From an uncultured Sphingomonadaceae bacterium (GTDB lineage Bacteria; Pseudomonadota; Alphaproteobacteria; Sphingomonadales; Sphingomonadaceae): 64,000 nt of DNA. The notes under the pieces were generated by a model, which ran no database searches, was not told where the DNA came from, and worked only from the letters and a program-made list of their open reading frames with translations. Of the stretch, positions 17,684 through 26,274 are shown piece after piece. The position numbers and the translations under genes are program-made. The stretch covers positions 248,001 to 312,000 of the forward strand of contig CANMVC010000001.1 of assembly GCA_947501325.1 (NCBI GenBank). Direction: 5' to 3'. Positions within the stretch are counted from its first letter, which is position 1; every line of letters begins with the position of its first letter.

Positions 17684-18459
17684 TGACATTAGTGCTTCTG
17701 GAAAAAGCCGATGGCAAAGCGACTATCACTCTTAACCGGCCCGAGGCAATGAACGCCTTGTCCCATGACTTGCGCACGGCATTTTACGAGGCTTGCCAGG
17801 ATATAAAGGCCGATCGTGACATCAGGGTAGTGATCGTCACGGGTGCTGGCGATCGCGCTTTCACCGCTGGTCTCGATTTGAAAGAATTGGGATCATCGGG
17901 CCTTGGTGCTGCGACTGATCAAAAGCCAGCAAGCAACCCATGTAGAGCATTGGAAAATCTGGACATACCGGTCATCGGCGCGATCAATGGCGTTGCGATT
18001 ACGGGCGGCTTTGAACTGGCACTGGCATGCGACATCCTTATCGCCTCCAGCAACGCGCGCTTTGCCGATACCCATGCCCGTGTTGGGGTCATTCCCGGCT
18101 GGGGCCTATCGCAGAAACTGTCCCGCTATATCGGAGTCTCGCGGGCCTGCGAACTTAGCTTTACCGGTCAGTTTCTGGATGCCGACACAGCGTGCAACTG
18201 GGGCCTCGTGAACCGCGTCTATGCTCCCAAAGAACTTATGCCAGCAGCCCGAGCGATGGCAACTGATATGGCAACGATTGATCCAGAATTTCTCAAGACT
18301 TACAAGAAGTTGATCCTCGACGGCTATGACCGTAATTTCAAAGAAGCAATGGCATTGGAGAAACAAGTTACCGACGCCTATAATGATAGCGTTAGCGCCG
18401 AAGAAGTGGAGCGACGGCGGCTTGGTGTGATTGAACGCGGGCGGACTTTAAAGGGCTAA
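17683..18459 (+). CDS. Enoyl-CoA hydratase/isomerase family protein lacking the second catalytic Glu
   Basis: This 258-residue crotonase-fold protein has the oxyanion-hole segment AFTAGLDLKELG and the conserved AITGGFELALACDI, where the first catalytic Glu (GGFEL) is present. In the second active-site segment, FADTHARVGVIPGWGLSQ, the position of the second catalytic Glu of enoyl-CoA hydratases is His. That makes a simple hydratase reaction uncertain. Isomerase, decarboxylase or hydrolase chemistry on a CoA thioester is also possible. It is translationally coupled to the SDR gene upstream, so the two may act in sequence on the same acyl or ring substrate (inferred). Confidence 0.85.
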   Translation: MTLVLLEKADGKATITLNRPEAMNALSHDLRTAFYEACQDIKADRDIRVVIVTGAGDRAFTAGLDLKELGSSGLGAATDQKPASNPCRALENLDIPVIGAINGVAITGGFELALACDILIASSNARFADTHARVGVIPGWGLSQKLSRYIGVSRACELSFTGQFLDADTACNWGLVNRVYAPKELMPAARAMATDMATIDPEFLKTYKKLILDGYDRNFKEAMALEKQVTDAYNDSVSAEEVERRRLGVIERGRTLKG

Positions 18460-18475
18460 CCTTTGAGCGTGAGCT

Positions 18476-19372
18476 TCAACTGGAGATAAAATCGATTATC
18501 TGGGCCTGCGCCAGCTTCGCCTCCCTGATCGGTAAAAGCATCCAAACATGCTGCATCTCTTCCCCAACATGGAGCGCGATATTGATATTCTGAGCATCCG
18601 CCTTCTTTTCCAGCCGCAAAGCATCAGCGTAAAGCAGGTCGTGGCTTCCAGCAAATAATGCGATCGGCGGCAAATGATCTATAGCTGCAAATAACGGACT
18701 GACCGGAAAAGAGGCCGGATCATTGCCCTCGCCTGCCCAAAACTGGCCAGCGGTTTGAGCGCCTTGAACCGACAGCAGAACATCCTGTTTTTCAAGCTCT
18801 AGCTGAAACGGGTCACTGGCGGTGGCATCTAACCAAGGTGATAAGAGTATGACCTTGCCAGGCATCGGCTTGCCTTGATCGCGCAACATCTGGGTCAGCC
18901 CTAGACTATAACCACCACCCGCGCTGTCGCCCATTATCGTGATGTTCTCGGCTCCATATTTAGCCGCCGCTCGTTCATAGGCCTGCATCACAACCGGATA
19001 GCTTTGTGACCAATCATGCTCGGGCGCGAGCGGATAGATCGGAACCGTCGCACTAGCGCCTGTGCCCTTCATCAACTTTTTGATCATGGCCCAGTGCAAG
19101 ACCACAATATTGAACGCGTAGCCGCCACCATGAAGATAGAATATATGGTGTTTGCTTCTCGGCTGCTTTGGCTCAATCTCATAAATTTTATGGCCATCGA
19201 TCCGATGTTCATTAATCACGCTGTGCTTCTTAAACCATCGACCAGGCCGGGCGGGGCCGTTTTTGCGATCCCTCGCGAGAAACTTCATACCTGTATCATA
19301 GTCCGCCAGGCGCTCTTGTATCTTCAACAGGCGCAGCACAAAATTGATAAAACGCGCGCGTTTGCTGATCAT
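18476..19372 (-). CDS. HSL-type alpha/beta hydrolase (second of a tandem pair)
   Basis: This 298-residue hydrolase belongs to the hormone-sensitive-lipase (alpha/beta-hydrolase_3) family. It has the HGGGY oxyanion motif, the nucleophile GDSAGGG, the acid in GSHDLLYAD and the histidine in MQHVW. It is predicted to cleave short-chain esters. It starts inside the stop codon of the neighbouring paralogue (4-base overlap) and shares its order of motifs, so the pair arose by tandem duplication. It has no clear signal peptide, although the N-terminus is basic and mildly hydrophobic, so it is probably cytoplasmic or membrane-associated. Confidence 0.9.
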   Translation of the reverse strand: MISKRARFINFVLRLLKIQERLADYDTGMKFLARDRKNGPARPGRWFKKHSVINEHRIDGHKIYEIEPKQPRSKHHIFYLHGGGYAFNIVVLHWAMIKKLMKGTGASATVPIYPLAPEHDWSQSYPVVMQAYERAAAKYGAENITIMGDSAGGGYSLGLTQMLRDQGKPMPGKVILLSPWLDATASDPFQLELEKQDVLLSVQGAQTAGQFWAGEGNDPASFPVSPLFAAIDHLPPIALFAGSHDLLYADALRLEKKADAQNINIALHVGEEMQHVWMLLPIREAKLAQAQIIDFISS

Positions 19373-20283
19373 GTTGCATCAGCCTCCAGATCAGCATTTA
19401 TGAATGCAGCAATCTGCTGGCGCGCCTTCTTTGCTTCAGGGATCGGAAATAGCATCCAGACATGTTGCATCGCGGGAAACTCGTAATAATCCAGCCACAA
19501 CCCGGCGGCATCGGCTTTTTCTTTCAACCTTCGCGAATCCGGCCAAAGCAGATCAAATGTTCCGGTAAAAACGGCCGTCGGCGGAAGATTATCAAGAGTG
19601 CCAAATAGCGGACTAACCGGCGGCGTATCAGTCGCCCCACTTTCGCCCGCCCACCATTCACCGGCTGCACGAAGGCCATCTATTCCCAATATGCCATCTT
19701 TCTTGGCCAGCGCCGGCTGCATCGGGTCAGTCATGGTAACGTCGAGCCACGGCGATAGCAGAACCATTTTATGCGGCATCGGCTTGCTCTGGTCTCGCAA
19801 CATCTGCACCAGACCAAGCGCAAACCCCGCACCGGCGCTGTCGCCCATTATCGTTATATTATTCGCGCCGACTTCTGAAACAAGCTCATCATAGACTTGC
19901 AACATCCAATCGTAGCTTTGCTTCCAGTCATGCTCTGGCGTTAGCGGATAACATGGTGCCACAACGGCAGCATCGGTCCGGTCGACCATCTCCCCCAATA
20001 AGCCCCAATACCCCGCCTGAATGTCCAGAATATAGGCACCACCGTGAATATACAGAATACGACGGTGGCTTCCCGATTTGGGAGATATCGTAAATGTCGG
20101 GTGACCATCTTTCGTAGATTCAGTGACCTCAAATTTACGACGCAGGGCTTTGCCAGGCACAGCAATTTTCTTCGCACGGGATTTCGGTATGCTGGCTCTA
20201 AGCTTTGCTGCGTCAGAAAATACCGCTTTTAGTCCGGTAAGCGGAAGGACTTTGGCAAGCAGCCGGGCTCTTATACTGGCCAT
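19369..20283 (-). CDS. HSL-type alpha/beta hydrolase (first of a tandem pair)
   Basis: This 304-residue paralogue of the downstream hydrolase has HGGAY (oxyanion hole), GDSAGAG (nucleophile), TFDLLWPD (acid) and MQHVW (histidine). Shared stretches with its neighbour include PLTPEHDW versus PLAPEHDW, ITIMGDSAG and LLSPWLDVT. It likely hydrolyses carboxyl esters; the natural substrate is unknown. It is the upstream gene of the pair and is itself ten bases downstream of a GFA-family gene, so all three may share a transcript. Confidence 0.9.
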   Translation of the reverse strand: MASIRARLLAKVLPLTGLKAVFSDAAKLRASIPKSRAKKIAVPGKALRRKFEVTESTKDGHPTFTISPKSGSHRRILYIHGGAYILDIQAGYWGLLGEMVDRTDAAVVAPCYPLTPEHDWKQSYDWMLQVYDELVSEVGANNITIMGDSAGAGFALGLVQMLRDQSKPMPHKMVLLSPWLDVTMTDPMQPALAKKDGILGIDGLRAAGEWWAGESGATDTPPVSPLFGTLDNLPPTAVFTGTFDLLWPDSRRLKEKADAAGLWLDYYEFPAMQHVWMLFPIPEAKKARQQIAAFINADLEADAT

Positions 20284-20292
20284 TCTTCCAGC

Positions 20293-20697
20293 CTAACCCG
20301 GATTCCCTTCTATTTGCGGGATATCGGGTTCTATTGCGACCCAATCCTGCGAACTTTTGGTCCAGAAATGTACTTGCGGCTTGATCGAGCTGGTGTCATC
20401 CAGCGTGCCCGCTTTGACAAATGTCATACCCGGCTGTGTTGGCAATGTAGAAAGCAATGGCGAACCACATTTTCCGCAAAAATGGCGCTCCACGATATTG
20501 CCGGTTTCGCTCGTATCTTCATAGGTCGTCAAATCGCCGGTGATTTGGAGTTGTTCATTAGCGATACCAAATAATACGGAATAGGCGCTTCCCGATTGGC
20601 GCTGACAATTTTTGCAATGACAGACACCCGACATTTGCGGCTCTCCGCTGACGCTATAGCTCACGGAACCGCAAAGGCATTTTCCTGTCATCGTCAT
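20293..20697 (-). CDS. GFA family zinc protein
   Basis: This 134-residue protein has the GFA (glutathione-dependent formaldehyde-activating, DUF636) zinc sites: GKCLCGSVSY, CHCKNCQRQSG and HFCGKCGSPL. In the family these cysteines bind two zinc ions, one structural and one that can bind glutathione or another thiol substrate. Most members are not true formaldehyde enzymes, so only a thiol-adduct or zinc-binding role is supported. It probably starts a short operon with the two hydrolases that follow. Confidence 0.88.
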   Translation of the reverse strand: MTMTGKCLCGSVSYSVSGEPQMSGVCHCKNCQRQSGSAYSVLFGIANEQLQITGDLTTYEDTSETGNIVERHFCGKCGSPLLSTLPTQPGMTFVKAGTLDDTSSIKPQVHFWTKSSQDWVAIEPDIPQIEGNPG

Positions 20698-20712
20698 TAT
20701 ATTTCCCCTTTT

Positions 20713-21846
20713 TTAAGCGACTTTTCTTACGAAAACCGTGCCCGCTGAATATCCTGCGCCAAAGGAACAGATAAGTCCAATATCGCCGGCAGCTAAATCC
20801 GCACTATGCTTGTGAAAGGCGATAATCGATCCGGCAGAAGAAGTGTTCGCATAAGTATCCAGCACAGTAGGGCTCTCATCATCATTCGCCTCATGGCCTA
20901 ATACACGTTGTGCTATGAGCCGGTTCATCCCTGCATTGGCTTGATGGAGCCACATCCGCCTTAGATCCGAACCGCCAAGTCCCAATCGTTCCGCTTGTTC
21001 AACTATCATTTGCGCGACCATAGGCACCACTTCCTTGAACACTTTGCGCCCTTCCTGAATAAACAACTTATCCGCATCATCTCTGCTTTCCGGACTAGTG
21101 CGATTCAGAAAGCCGAAATTATTACGGATGTTATTGGAAAATTGGGTTTTGAGCTTGGTTCCAATAATTTCCCAATGTTCTGTGGGAGCAATATCCTTTG
21201 CTTCAACCAGTATAGCAGTAGCAACATCGCCAAAGATGAAATGGCTATCTCTGTCACGCCAGTTCAAGTGACCTGAACATATTTCAGGATTGATCACCAA
21301 AACTGATTTTGCGCTGCCGGAGCGAATATTATCCGCAGCGGTCTGGATGCCGAATGTCGCCGAGGAGCAAGCAACATTCATGTCAAAACCATAGCCATCA
21401 CCAATGCCCAGTGCATCCTGAATCTCAACGGCAATCGCCGGATAAGCGCGCTGGAGATTGGAGCATGCGCACAGTACGGCATCAACATCTTCCGCTTTGC
21501 GGCCCGCCCGTTCCAGTGCCTGCTCTGCAGCCTTTACACCGATCTCAGCGAGGATAGATATTTCTTCATTCGGCCGTTCGGGGAGCCTGGGGCACATGGT
21601 TTCAGGGTCCAGTATCGGATCCTTTGAAAGAACATAGCGCGATCTAATGCCCGACGCCTTTTCGATAAATTCAACCGAGCTATGTTGCAATTCCTGTACA
21701 TCCCCCACCGCGATAGCTTCTGCGTTTTCGCTGTTATGTAAATCCACATAAGCATTGAAACTGGCCACCAGTTCTTCATTGCTAATGCTATCACTGGGCG
21801 TGAATAGTCCGGTAGCAGAGATAACGGGGATGTTAGCGTTGGTCAT
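20713..21846 (-). CDS. Beta-ketoacyl-ACP synthase III-like enzyme
   Basis: This 377-residue thiolase-fold enzyme has the KAS III Cys-His-Asn triad: Cys in NVACSSATFG, His in HQANAGMNRLIA, and Asn in YANTSSAGS. The segment RDSHFIFGDVATAILVE is also typical. It is longer than housekeeping FabH (about 320 residues) and belongs to the longer FabH-like group found in many proteobacteria. It would condense an acyl-CoA or acyl-ACP with malonyl-ACP, or prime another specialised lipid. No FabD or FabG neighbours are seen. The ATG at 21846 is chosen; the frame extends to a TTG ten codons earlier. Confidence 0.85.
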   Translation of the reverse strand: MTNANIPVISATGLFTPSDSISNEELVASFNAYVDLHNSENAEAIAVGDVQELQHSSVEFIEKASGIRSRYVLSKDPILDPETMCPRLPERPNEEISILAEIGVKAAEQALERAGRKAEDVDAVLCACSNLQRAYPAIAVEIQDALGIGDGYGFDMNVACSSATFGIQTAADNIRSGSAKSVLVINPEICSGHLNWRDRDSHFIFGDVATAILVEAKDIAPTEHWEIIGTKLKTQFSNNIRNNFGFLNRTSPESRDDADKLFIQEGRKVFKEVVPMVAQMIVEQAERLGLGGSDLRRMWLHQANAGMNRLIAQRVLGHEANDDESPTVLDTYANTSSAGSIIAFHKHSADLAAGDIGLICSFGAGYSAGTVFVRKVA

Positions 21847-21977
21847 AGCTATTATTCTCTTAATCCTGAGGTCCAATAGGTTGTTTTATTCGCCAATATC
21901 GTAAAGTGCCCTTTCCCAACTAGCAAGCGGTGTCGCAGCCTGATTGCCAATTGCCGACATCTTGCTATTTATCGGAT

Positions 21978-22682
21978 ATGACCGAAACTGATCGCATTAA
22001 GTTGCATGAGAGCTGGAAGGCACCCCTCGAGCCGGAATTTTCCAGTGACTATATGACCAAGCTTCGCACCTTTCTGGTTCAGCAGAAAGCGGATGGTAAA
22101 ACCATCTTTCCCAAAGGTAGCGAGTTTTTCCGTGCGCTCGATCTGACCCCGCTCGACAAGGTGCGCGTCGTGATATTGGGGCAAGATCCTTATCATGGGC
22201 CGGGACAGGCGCATGGGCTTTGCTTCAGTGTCCAGCCGGGCGTTCGACCACCACCGTCGCTCGTCAATATTTACAAGGAGCTGGAGAGCGATATCGGAAT
22301 GCCGCGGCCTTCGCATGGCTTTCTGGAATCCTGGGCGAAGCAAGGCGTTTTGCTGCTCAACAGCGTATTGACCGTTCAAATGGCCGAGGCAGCGTCCCAT
22401 CGTGGCAAGGGGTGGGAGCAGTTTACCGACGCGATTATCCGCCTGATTGCCGCGAAGCAACAACCCGTCGTCTTTCTGCTGTGGGGCAGCTATGCGCAGA
22501 AGAAAGCGAGCTTCGTGCAAAGCGTTGAGCAGGGCGGGAAACATCTTGTGCTGAAAGCACCGCATCCGTCTCCGCTGTCGGCCTATAATGGTTTTTTCGG
22601 GTGCAAGCATTTCAGCAAGACCAAAGCCTTTCTCGATGCGAATGGCCTGCCACCGATCGACTGGTCTTTGCCACCTGCCTGA
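21978..22682 (+). CDS. ung: Uracil-DNA glycosylase
   Basis: This 234-residue protein is a family 1 uracil-DNA glycosylase. The water-activating loop [17 protein letters not shown] holds the catalytic Asp, PPPSLVNI and LLNSVLTVQ are the next conserved loops, and [13 protein letters not shown] has the catalytic His and minor-groove intercalation loop. It removes uracil from DNA after cytosine deamination or dUMP misincorporation and starts base-excision repair. The start is ATG 21978 ([13 protein letters not shown]); an in-frame ATG at 21930 adds a non-conserved lead. Confidence 0.97.
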   Translation: MTETDRIKLHESWKAPLEPEFSSDYMTKLRTFLVQQKADGKTIFPKGSEFFRALDLTPLDKVRVVILGQDPYHGPGQAHGLCFSVQPGVRPPPSLVNIYKELESDIGMPRPSHGFLESWAKQGVLLLNSVLTVQMAEAASHRGKGWEQFTDAIIRLIAAKQQPVVFLLWGSYAQKKASFVQSVEQGGKHLVLKAPHPSPLSAYNGFFGCKHFSKTKAFLDANGLPPIDWSLPPA

Positions 22683-22720
22683 TATATAAACGGCGAGGAA
22701 GCGGAAGAAGGACAAGGCTA

Positions 22721-23068
22721 ATGACAGCCAACAGACCAAAAGAACATCAAAGTTTTGATACATTCTGGCCTTTCTATTTGCAGGAACATGCCAAGCCGGC
22801 GACCCGCAATTTGCACTATATCGGCACCAGCCTGGTCGTCCTGATCGGGCTTTACTCGATATTTTCTGCCAACTGGATGCTGTTGCTGGCCATGCCGTTA
22901 GCGGGCTATTTTTTCGCTTGGATAGCGCACTGGCGGGTCGAGAAAAACCGGCCAGCGACCTTCACCTATCCCCTCTGGTCGCTTGCCGCGGATTTTAAAA
23001 TGTGGGGCCTTTGGCTGACCGGGCGGCTAAAACCGGAACTGAAAAAAGCCGGCGTCGAGGACGTTTAA
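22721..23068 (+). CDS. Mpo1-like (DUF962) membrane protein
   Basis: This 115-residue protein has the DUF962/Mpo1 pattern: SFDTFWPFYLQEHAKPATR with HFIGT-like HYIGTSL, two to three hydrophobic helices, and FAWIAHWRVEKNRPATF. In yeast Mpo1 is an iron-dependent dioxygenase for 2-hydroxy fatty acids, and its conserved histidines appear here at HAKP, HYIG and AHWRVEKN. A bacterial role in 2-hydroxy fatty acid turnover would suit sphingolipid-containing sphingomonads, but that is inference. Its last 4 bases overlap the end of the convergent hydrolase gene. Confidence 0.82.
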   Translation: MTANRPKEHQSFDTFWPFYLQEHAKPATRNLHYIGTSLVVLIGLYSIFSANWMLLLAMPLAGYFFAWIAHWRVEKNRPATFTYPLWSLAADFKMWGLWLTGRLKPELKKAGVEDV

Positions 23069-24048
23069 CCTGCCTCTTCCAGCTCCGCTTCGTTGCTATC
23101 CATCTCCTCGATTCCCTCAATCCATACACCAATATCCCGGGCGACCTGGTCGGGGGTTTCTTCCATCGGCAGATGCCCTGCGTCTTTATATGTGATCAGT
23201 TTCGCGCCAGCTATGGCGGCTTCAAAAGCCTTGGCATGCGACAACGGGATGACTTTGTCCTGTTCTCCCCAAAGCAACAATACCGGCATTTTCAGATTGC
23301 CGATCTCGCCCCATTTTTCCGGTTCGCGCGGCTTGGCACCACGCGCAATCGTAGCCTGCCGATTACCGGGAAACCGCAGCAGCTCCCAATAGCGCGTCAC
23401 CAGTTCGTCAGTCAGCCGCTCTGGCTCGGCGAAATTCTCTTCGAGCGATGAGCGAACCAGAAACTTGGGCGTGATTTCGGGCAAGAGTAACTGACCGACA
23501 GACGTCCGCGCCAGTCTCGCCGCGAGATAAGGCTTTACCTTCTCGTCAATCTGCGCGCCCGAAGCGTCGATCAGGATCAAGCCGGAAACCCGCTCCGGAA
23601 CAGCAAGGCCAGCGCGCCAGGAAAGCCAGCCCCCCATGCTGTTGCCTACCCAGTAGGCCTGTTCCACACCAACAGTGTCCAGCACCTTTACAGCAGCGGC
23701 GATATTCGCATCTGCACTATAATCGCCTTTTGGCTGTGGGCCGGTCAGGCCATGACCGTATAGGTCAAGCGAGATGAGACGATATTTGTCGCCCAGCAAG
23801 GCAACCACCGGCTCCCATGTCTGCAACAGACTGCTTGATCCATGGATTAACAGGATGGCAGGGCCATTTTTGTTGCCCTCATCGCGATAATGAATTTGGC
23901 CACCCATGCCATCGTCAACAAATTGCGATGCATCATTGCTATATTTGGCAATCATTTCGACCCGGTCCGTGTCCGGCGTCCGAAATATGAAAAATGCGGC
24001 GACCAGAATGACGATCAAGGCCAATAATATACGAAAAGCGGTTTTCAT
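23065..24048 (-). CDS. Membrane-anchored alpha/beta hydrolase
   Basis: This 327-residue enzyme starts with a single hydrophobic helix (about residues 5-22) that should anchor it, and then a classic alpha/beta-hydrolase fold. The motifs are LLIHGSSSLLQTW (oxyanion hole), VGNSMGGW (nucleophile Ser), LLLWGEQDKVIP (acid) and DAGHLPMEE (His). The fold resembles the MhpC/haloperoxidase-like group, and the substrate is unknown. It is separated from the upstream cold-shock gene by the terminator at 24110-24148, so it likely has its own promoter. Confidence 0.87.
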   Translation of the reverse strand: MKTAFRILLALIVILVAAFFIFRTPDTDRVEMIAKYSNDASQFVDDGMGGQIHYRDEGNKNGPAILLIHGSSSLLQTWEPVVALLGDKYRLISLDLYGHGLTGPQPKGDYSADANIAAAVKVLDTVGVEQAYWVGNSMGGWLSWRAGLAVPERVSGLILIDASGAQIDEKVKPYLAARLARTSVGQLLLPEITPKFLVRSSLEENFAEPERLTDELVTRYWELLRFPGNRQATIARGAKPREPEKWGEIGNLKMPVLLLWGEQDKVIPLSHAKAFEAAIAGAKLITYKDAGHLPMEETPDQVARDIGVWIEGIEEMDSNEAELEEAG

Positions 24049-24109
24049 GATGGTGCCCCAGCGATGTTCAGACGAAGATGATACATATCAACACGCCTGT
24101 AGGACAGAC

Positions 24110-24148
24110 AAAAAAAGGGCGGGAAATGCCAATGCAATCCCGCCCTTT
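24110..24148 (-). terminator. Rho-independent terminator of the cold-shock gene
   Basis: On the minus strand, AAAGGGCGGGA pairs with TCCCGCCCTTT around a 13-base loop, followed by a run of seven T residues (the A tract at 24110-24116 on the plus strand). It lies 20 bases after the stop of the cold-shock gene and should end that transcript before the hydrolase gene. Confidence 0.9.
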
Positions 24149-24168
24149 CAAAATTTTAGCCGGTCGGC

Positions 24169-24375
24169 TTAAGCCTGCTGAAGATTTACAGCGGCTTTTT
24201 TGCCATTGTTGCCGGTTTCAACGTCATATGATAAACGCTGCTCTTTTTCGAGCGTCTGCATACCAGCAGCCTGAACGGCTGTGATGTGCACGAAGCTGTC
24301 ATCGCCGCCATCTTCAGGAGCGATAAAGCCATAGCCTTTGTCGGCGTTGAAAAATTTTACTGTGCCTGTAGGCAT
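24169..24375 (-). CDS. Cold-shock protein (CspA family)
   Basis: This 68-residue single CSD protein has the RNA-binding motifs GTVKFFNADKGYGFI (RNP1) and SFVHITAV (RNP2), with EKEQRLSYDVETGNNGK later. It binds single-stranded RNA or DNA and acts as an RNA chaperone. The start is ATG 24375; an ATG six codons upstream (24393) is possible but adds MNRNKN only. About 220 bases without a gene lie upstream and may hold a long leader, as is common for csp genes; no specific fold was identified there. A strong terminator follows. Confidence 0.95.
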   Translation of the reverse strand: MPTGTVKFFNADKGYGFIAPEDGGDDSFVHITAVQAAGMQTLEKEQRLSYDVETGNNGKKAAVNLQQA

Positions 24376-24595
24376 ATTCTTATTCCTATTCATAACTTAA
24401 TTATGCTTGGCCCAAGCGGATTTGCCTGAGTCAAACGGGTTGGCCAACGTCGAGAAAAAGGAAAAAAGAGTATGCATCCTGAAAGGGTGCGAAACCAGAA
24501 TTTCGTCGTACGCGATTATTAGCTGTTGCGGCCCATAGCAGCCTATTTACAACTTAGCAAACCGTGTGACCGTCGCGATACGCCAATACGAGCCT

Positions 24596-25060
24596 TTAAG
24601 GCGTTGAAACCAGTGCAATGGCCGCCATTGTCAAAGTTAATAGGCCCAATCCCATCGATAATATCCACCGCAGCTTTAGCATCCATGCGGATTCTGCCCC
24701 TACCATAACCAGACGTTGGTCAATCAGCGGCGATCCTATGATGCACAAACCCAGTAACAGCATTGACGGGCCCGGCCATGACAGGCCCAATATCCATGGC
24801 ACATAGGTTAACAGCGCAATCAGGCTAGGCAAAACGGCCGCGATATAAATCCATCCGGGCGCGTCTTTGTGTGCCGCGGCCAGTCCCCACCAGATTCCGC
24901 CGAGAAAACTGAAGATCAAAGCCGCATAAGCATAAGCGATTGCCAAAGCGCTCCATTGCCATTCCGGCGGCCCCCATAATGTAGCGAGCGTCAAAAAGAG
25001 GGGTGGCAAAAGGCCGGCAAGACCAAGCAGGCGCGGAGCTTTCGGGATATCAGTCAACAT
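24596..25060 (-). CDS. DUF3429 membrane protein
   Basis: This 154-residue protein has about five hydrophobic helices and matches DUF3429: PRLLGLAGLLPPL at the start, YAALIFSFLGGIWWGLA in the second to third helix, and LPSLIALLTY. It is an inner-membrane protein of unknown function, widespread in alpha- and gammaproteobacteria. It is divergent from a lipoprotein gene at 25145. Confidence 0.85.
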   Translation of the reverse strand: MLTDIPKAPRLLGLAGLLPPLFLTLATLWGPPEWQWSALAIAYAYAALIFSFLGGIWWGLAAAHKDAPGWIYIAAVLPSLIALLTYVPWILGLSWPGPSMLLLGLCIIGSPLIDQRLVMVGAESAWMLKLRWILSMGLGLLTLTMAAIALVSTP

Positions 25061-25144
25061 ATTCCGCGATTAGCCGAATATGTTTGGCAATGCCACCGTT
25101 CCGGCTCTTTCCCTTCCCGCCAATAAAGTGTAGCGCTTTATGCT

Positions 25145-25801
25145 ATGAAACAGACACTTAAAGCAACCGGCCTGCTATCCGCCGCCATATTCACCCTGAC
25201 TCTATCCGCTTGTGAGCCGGGCGATCCACCCAGCGCTCCTGAGCCGTCTGCGCAGGATGTCTATTTTGAACGCCTATCGATATTGTGCGGCAAGGCTTAT
25301 CCCGGGCAGCTTGTGTCTGATCAGGAAGCGGATGCCGAGATGATGGGACAACCGATGATCATGCATGTCGCGACCTGCGATCAGAAACAGATCCAGATTC
25401 CCTTTCATATTGGCAATGCCGACGGAAGCTGGAACCGGTCACGCACATGGATTATCACCCGTACCGAAGACGGATTGCGCCTCAAGCACCGCCATCGTCA
25501 CGAAGATGGGTCACTCGACACGGTCAGCAACTATGGCGGCGATACCGCGGCGCCCGGAACCGCCGAGCGTCAGGAATTTCCCGTCGATGATGAATCAATT
25601 GCCTTGTTCAAGACCGCAGATCTTGATCAATCGGTAACGAACACATGGGCTGTCGAGATAACTCCACCGGGGCAGCAAGATGCGCGCTTTGCCTATGAGC
25701 TCCGTCGTCCCGAAACATCCGGTGGCCGCTTCTTCCGAGTCGAGTTCGATCTCTCAAAACCGGTAGAAGCACCACCACCACCCTGGGGCGATGAAAGCTG
25801 A
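25145..25801 (+). CDS. Predicted lipoprotein of unknown function
   Basis: This 218-residue protein has a lipoprotein signal ending LSAC (Cys23), a proline-rich linker, and then a mixed alpha/beta domain with FERLSILCGKAYPGQLVSDQ, TWIITRTEDGLRLKHRHRHEDGS and a C-terminal beta-rich part (FFRVEFDLSKP). The pattern is that of sphingomonad secreted hypothetical proteins whose family I recognise but cannot name. The His/Arg-rich strand LKHRHRHEDG is notable. It is probably outer- or inner-membrane anchored in the periplasm. It sits upstream of the ion channel and DoxX-like genes on the same strand. Confidence 0.7.
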   Translation: MKQTLKATGLLSAAIFTLTLSACEPGDPPSAPEPSAQDVYFERLSILCGKAYPGQLVSDQEADAEMMGQPMIMHVATCDQKQIQIPFHIGNADGSWNRSRTWIITRTEDGLRLKHRHRHEDGSLDTVSNYGGDTAAPGTAERQEFPVDDESIALFKTADLDQSVTNTWAVEITPPGQQDARFAYELRRPETSGGRFFRVEFDLSKPVEAPPPPWGDES

Positions 25802-25845
25802 TCGCCACTTGACGGCCATGTCTGTCCTTGCGCACAGTTCACACG

Positions 25846-26274
25846 ATGTTTGAACAACTGCTTGTCAGCGCCCTCATGGTCCTTCTGACCGTCGTGATCC
25901 ACGGCACTGGCATTTTCGCGCTCGCTCGGTTCCTGCGTGTAGAAGCCCGCGAAGAGGCTGAAGAACATATCCACCCGATGTCGCTGCGAGGCATCGGCGT
26001 AACCTTGAGCCTGGTACTGGGCCTTTTCGTCCTTCACGGCATCGAGATATGGGCCTATGCTTTTGTCTATCTCTGGCTCGACGCGCTGCCGACGCTTTCG
26101 GACGCGGTCTATTTCTCCACCATCACCTACGCCACCACCGGCTATGATGATGAAGGATTTGCCGAAGCCTGGCGCATGGTCTCCGCTATCGAGGGCGTGA
26201 ATGGGATCATCCTGCTCGGTTGGTCCACCGCTTTCTTTGTCACAGTCGTCGCACGTATGGGGAGAAGCCGATGA
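25846..26274 (+). CDS. Two-helix potassium-channel-like protein with unusual filter
   Basis: This 142-residue protein has an N-terminal helix, a second helix near residues 53-75, a pore segment YFSTITYATTGYDDEG around residue 90, and a last helix (VNGIILLGWSTAFFVTVVA). This is the two-TM plus pore plan of the Ion_trans_2 family with one extra N-terminal helix. In the filter the usual TxGYGD reads TTGYDD, with Asp instead of Gly. That may alter selectivity. Function as a K+ channel is therefore uncertain. The stop overlaps the start of the DoxX-like gene by 4 bases. Confidence 0.75.
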   Translation: MFEQLLVSALMVLLTVVIHGTGIFALARFLRVEAREEAEEHIHPMSLRGIGVTLSLVLGLFVLHGIEIWAYAFVYLWLDALPTLSDAVYFSTITYATTGYDDEGFAEAWRMVSAIEGVNGIILLGWSTAFFVTVVARMGRSR

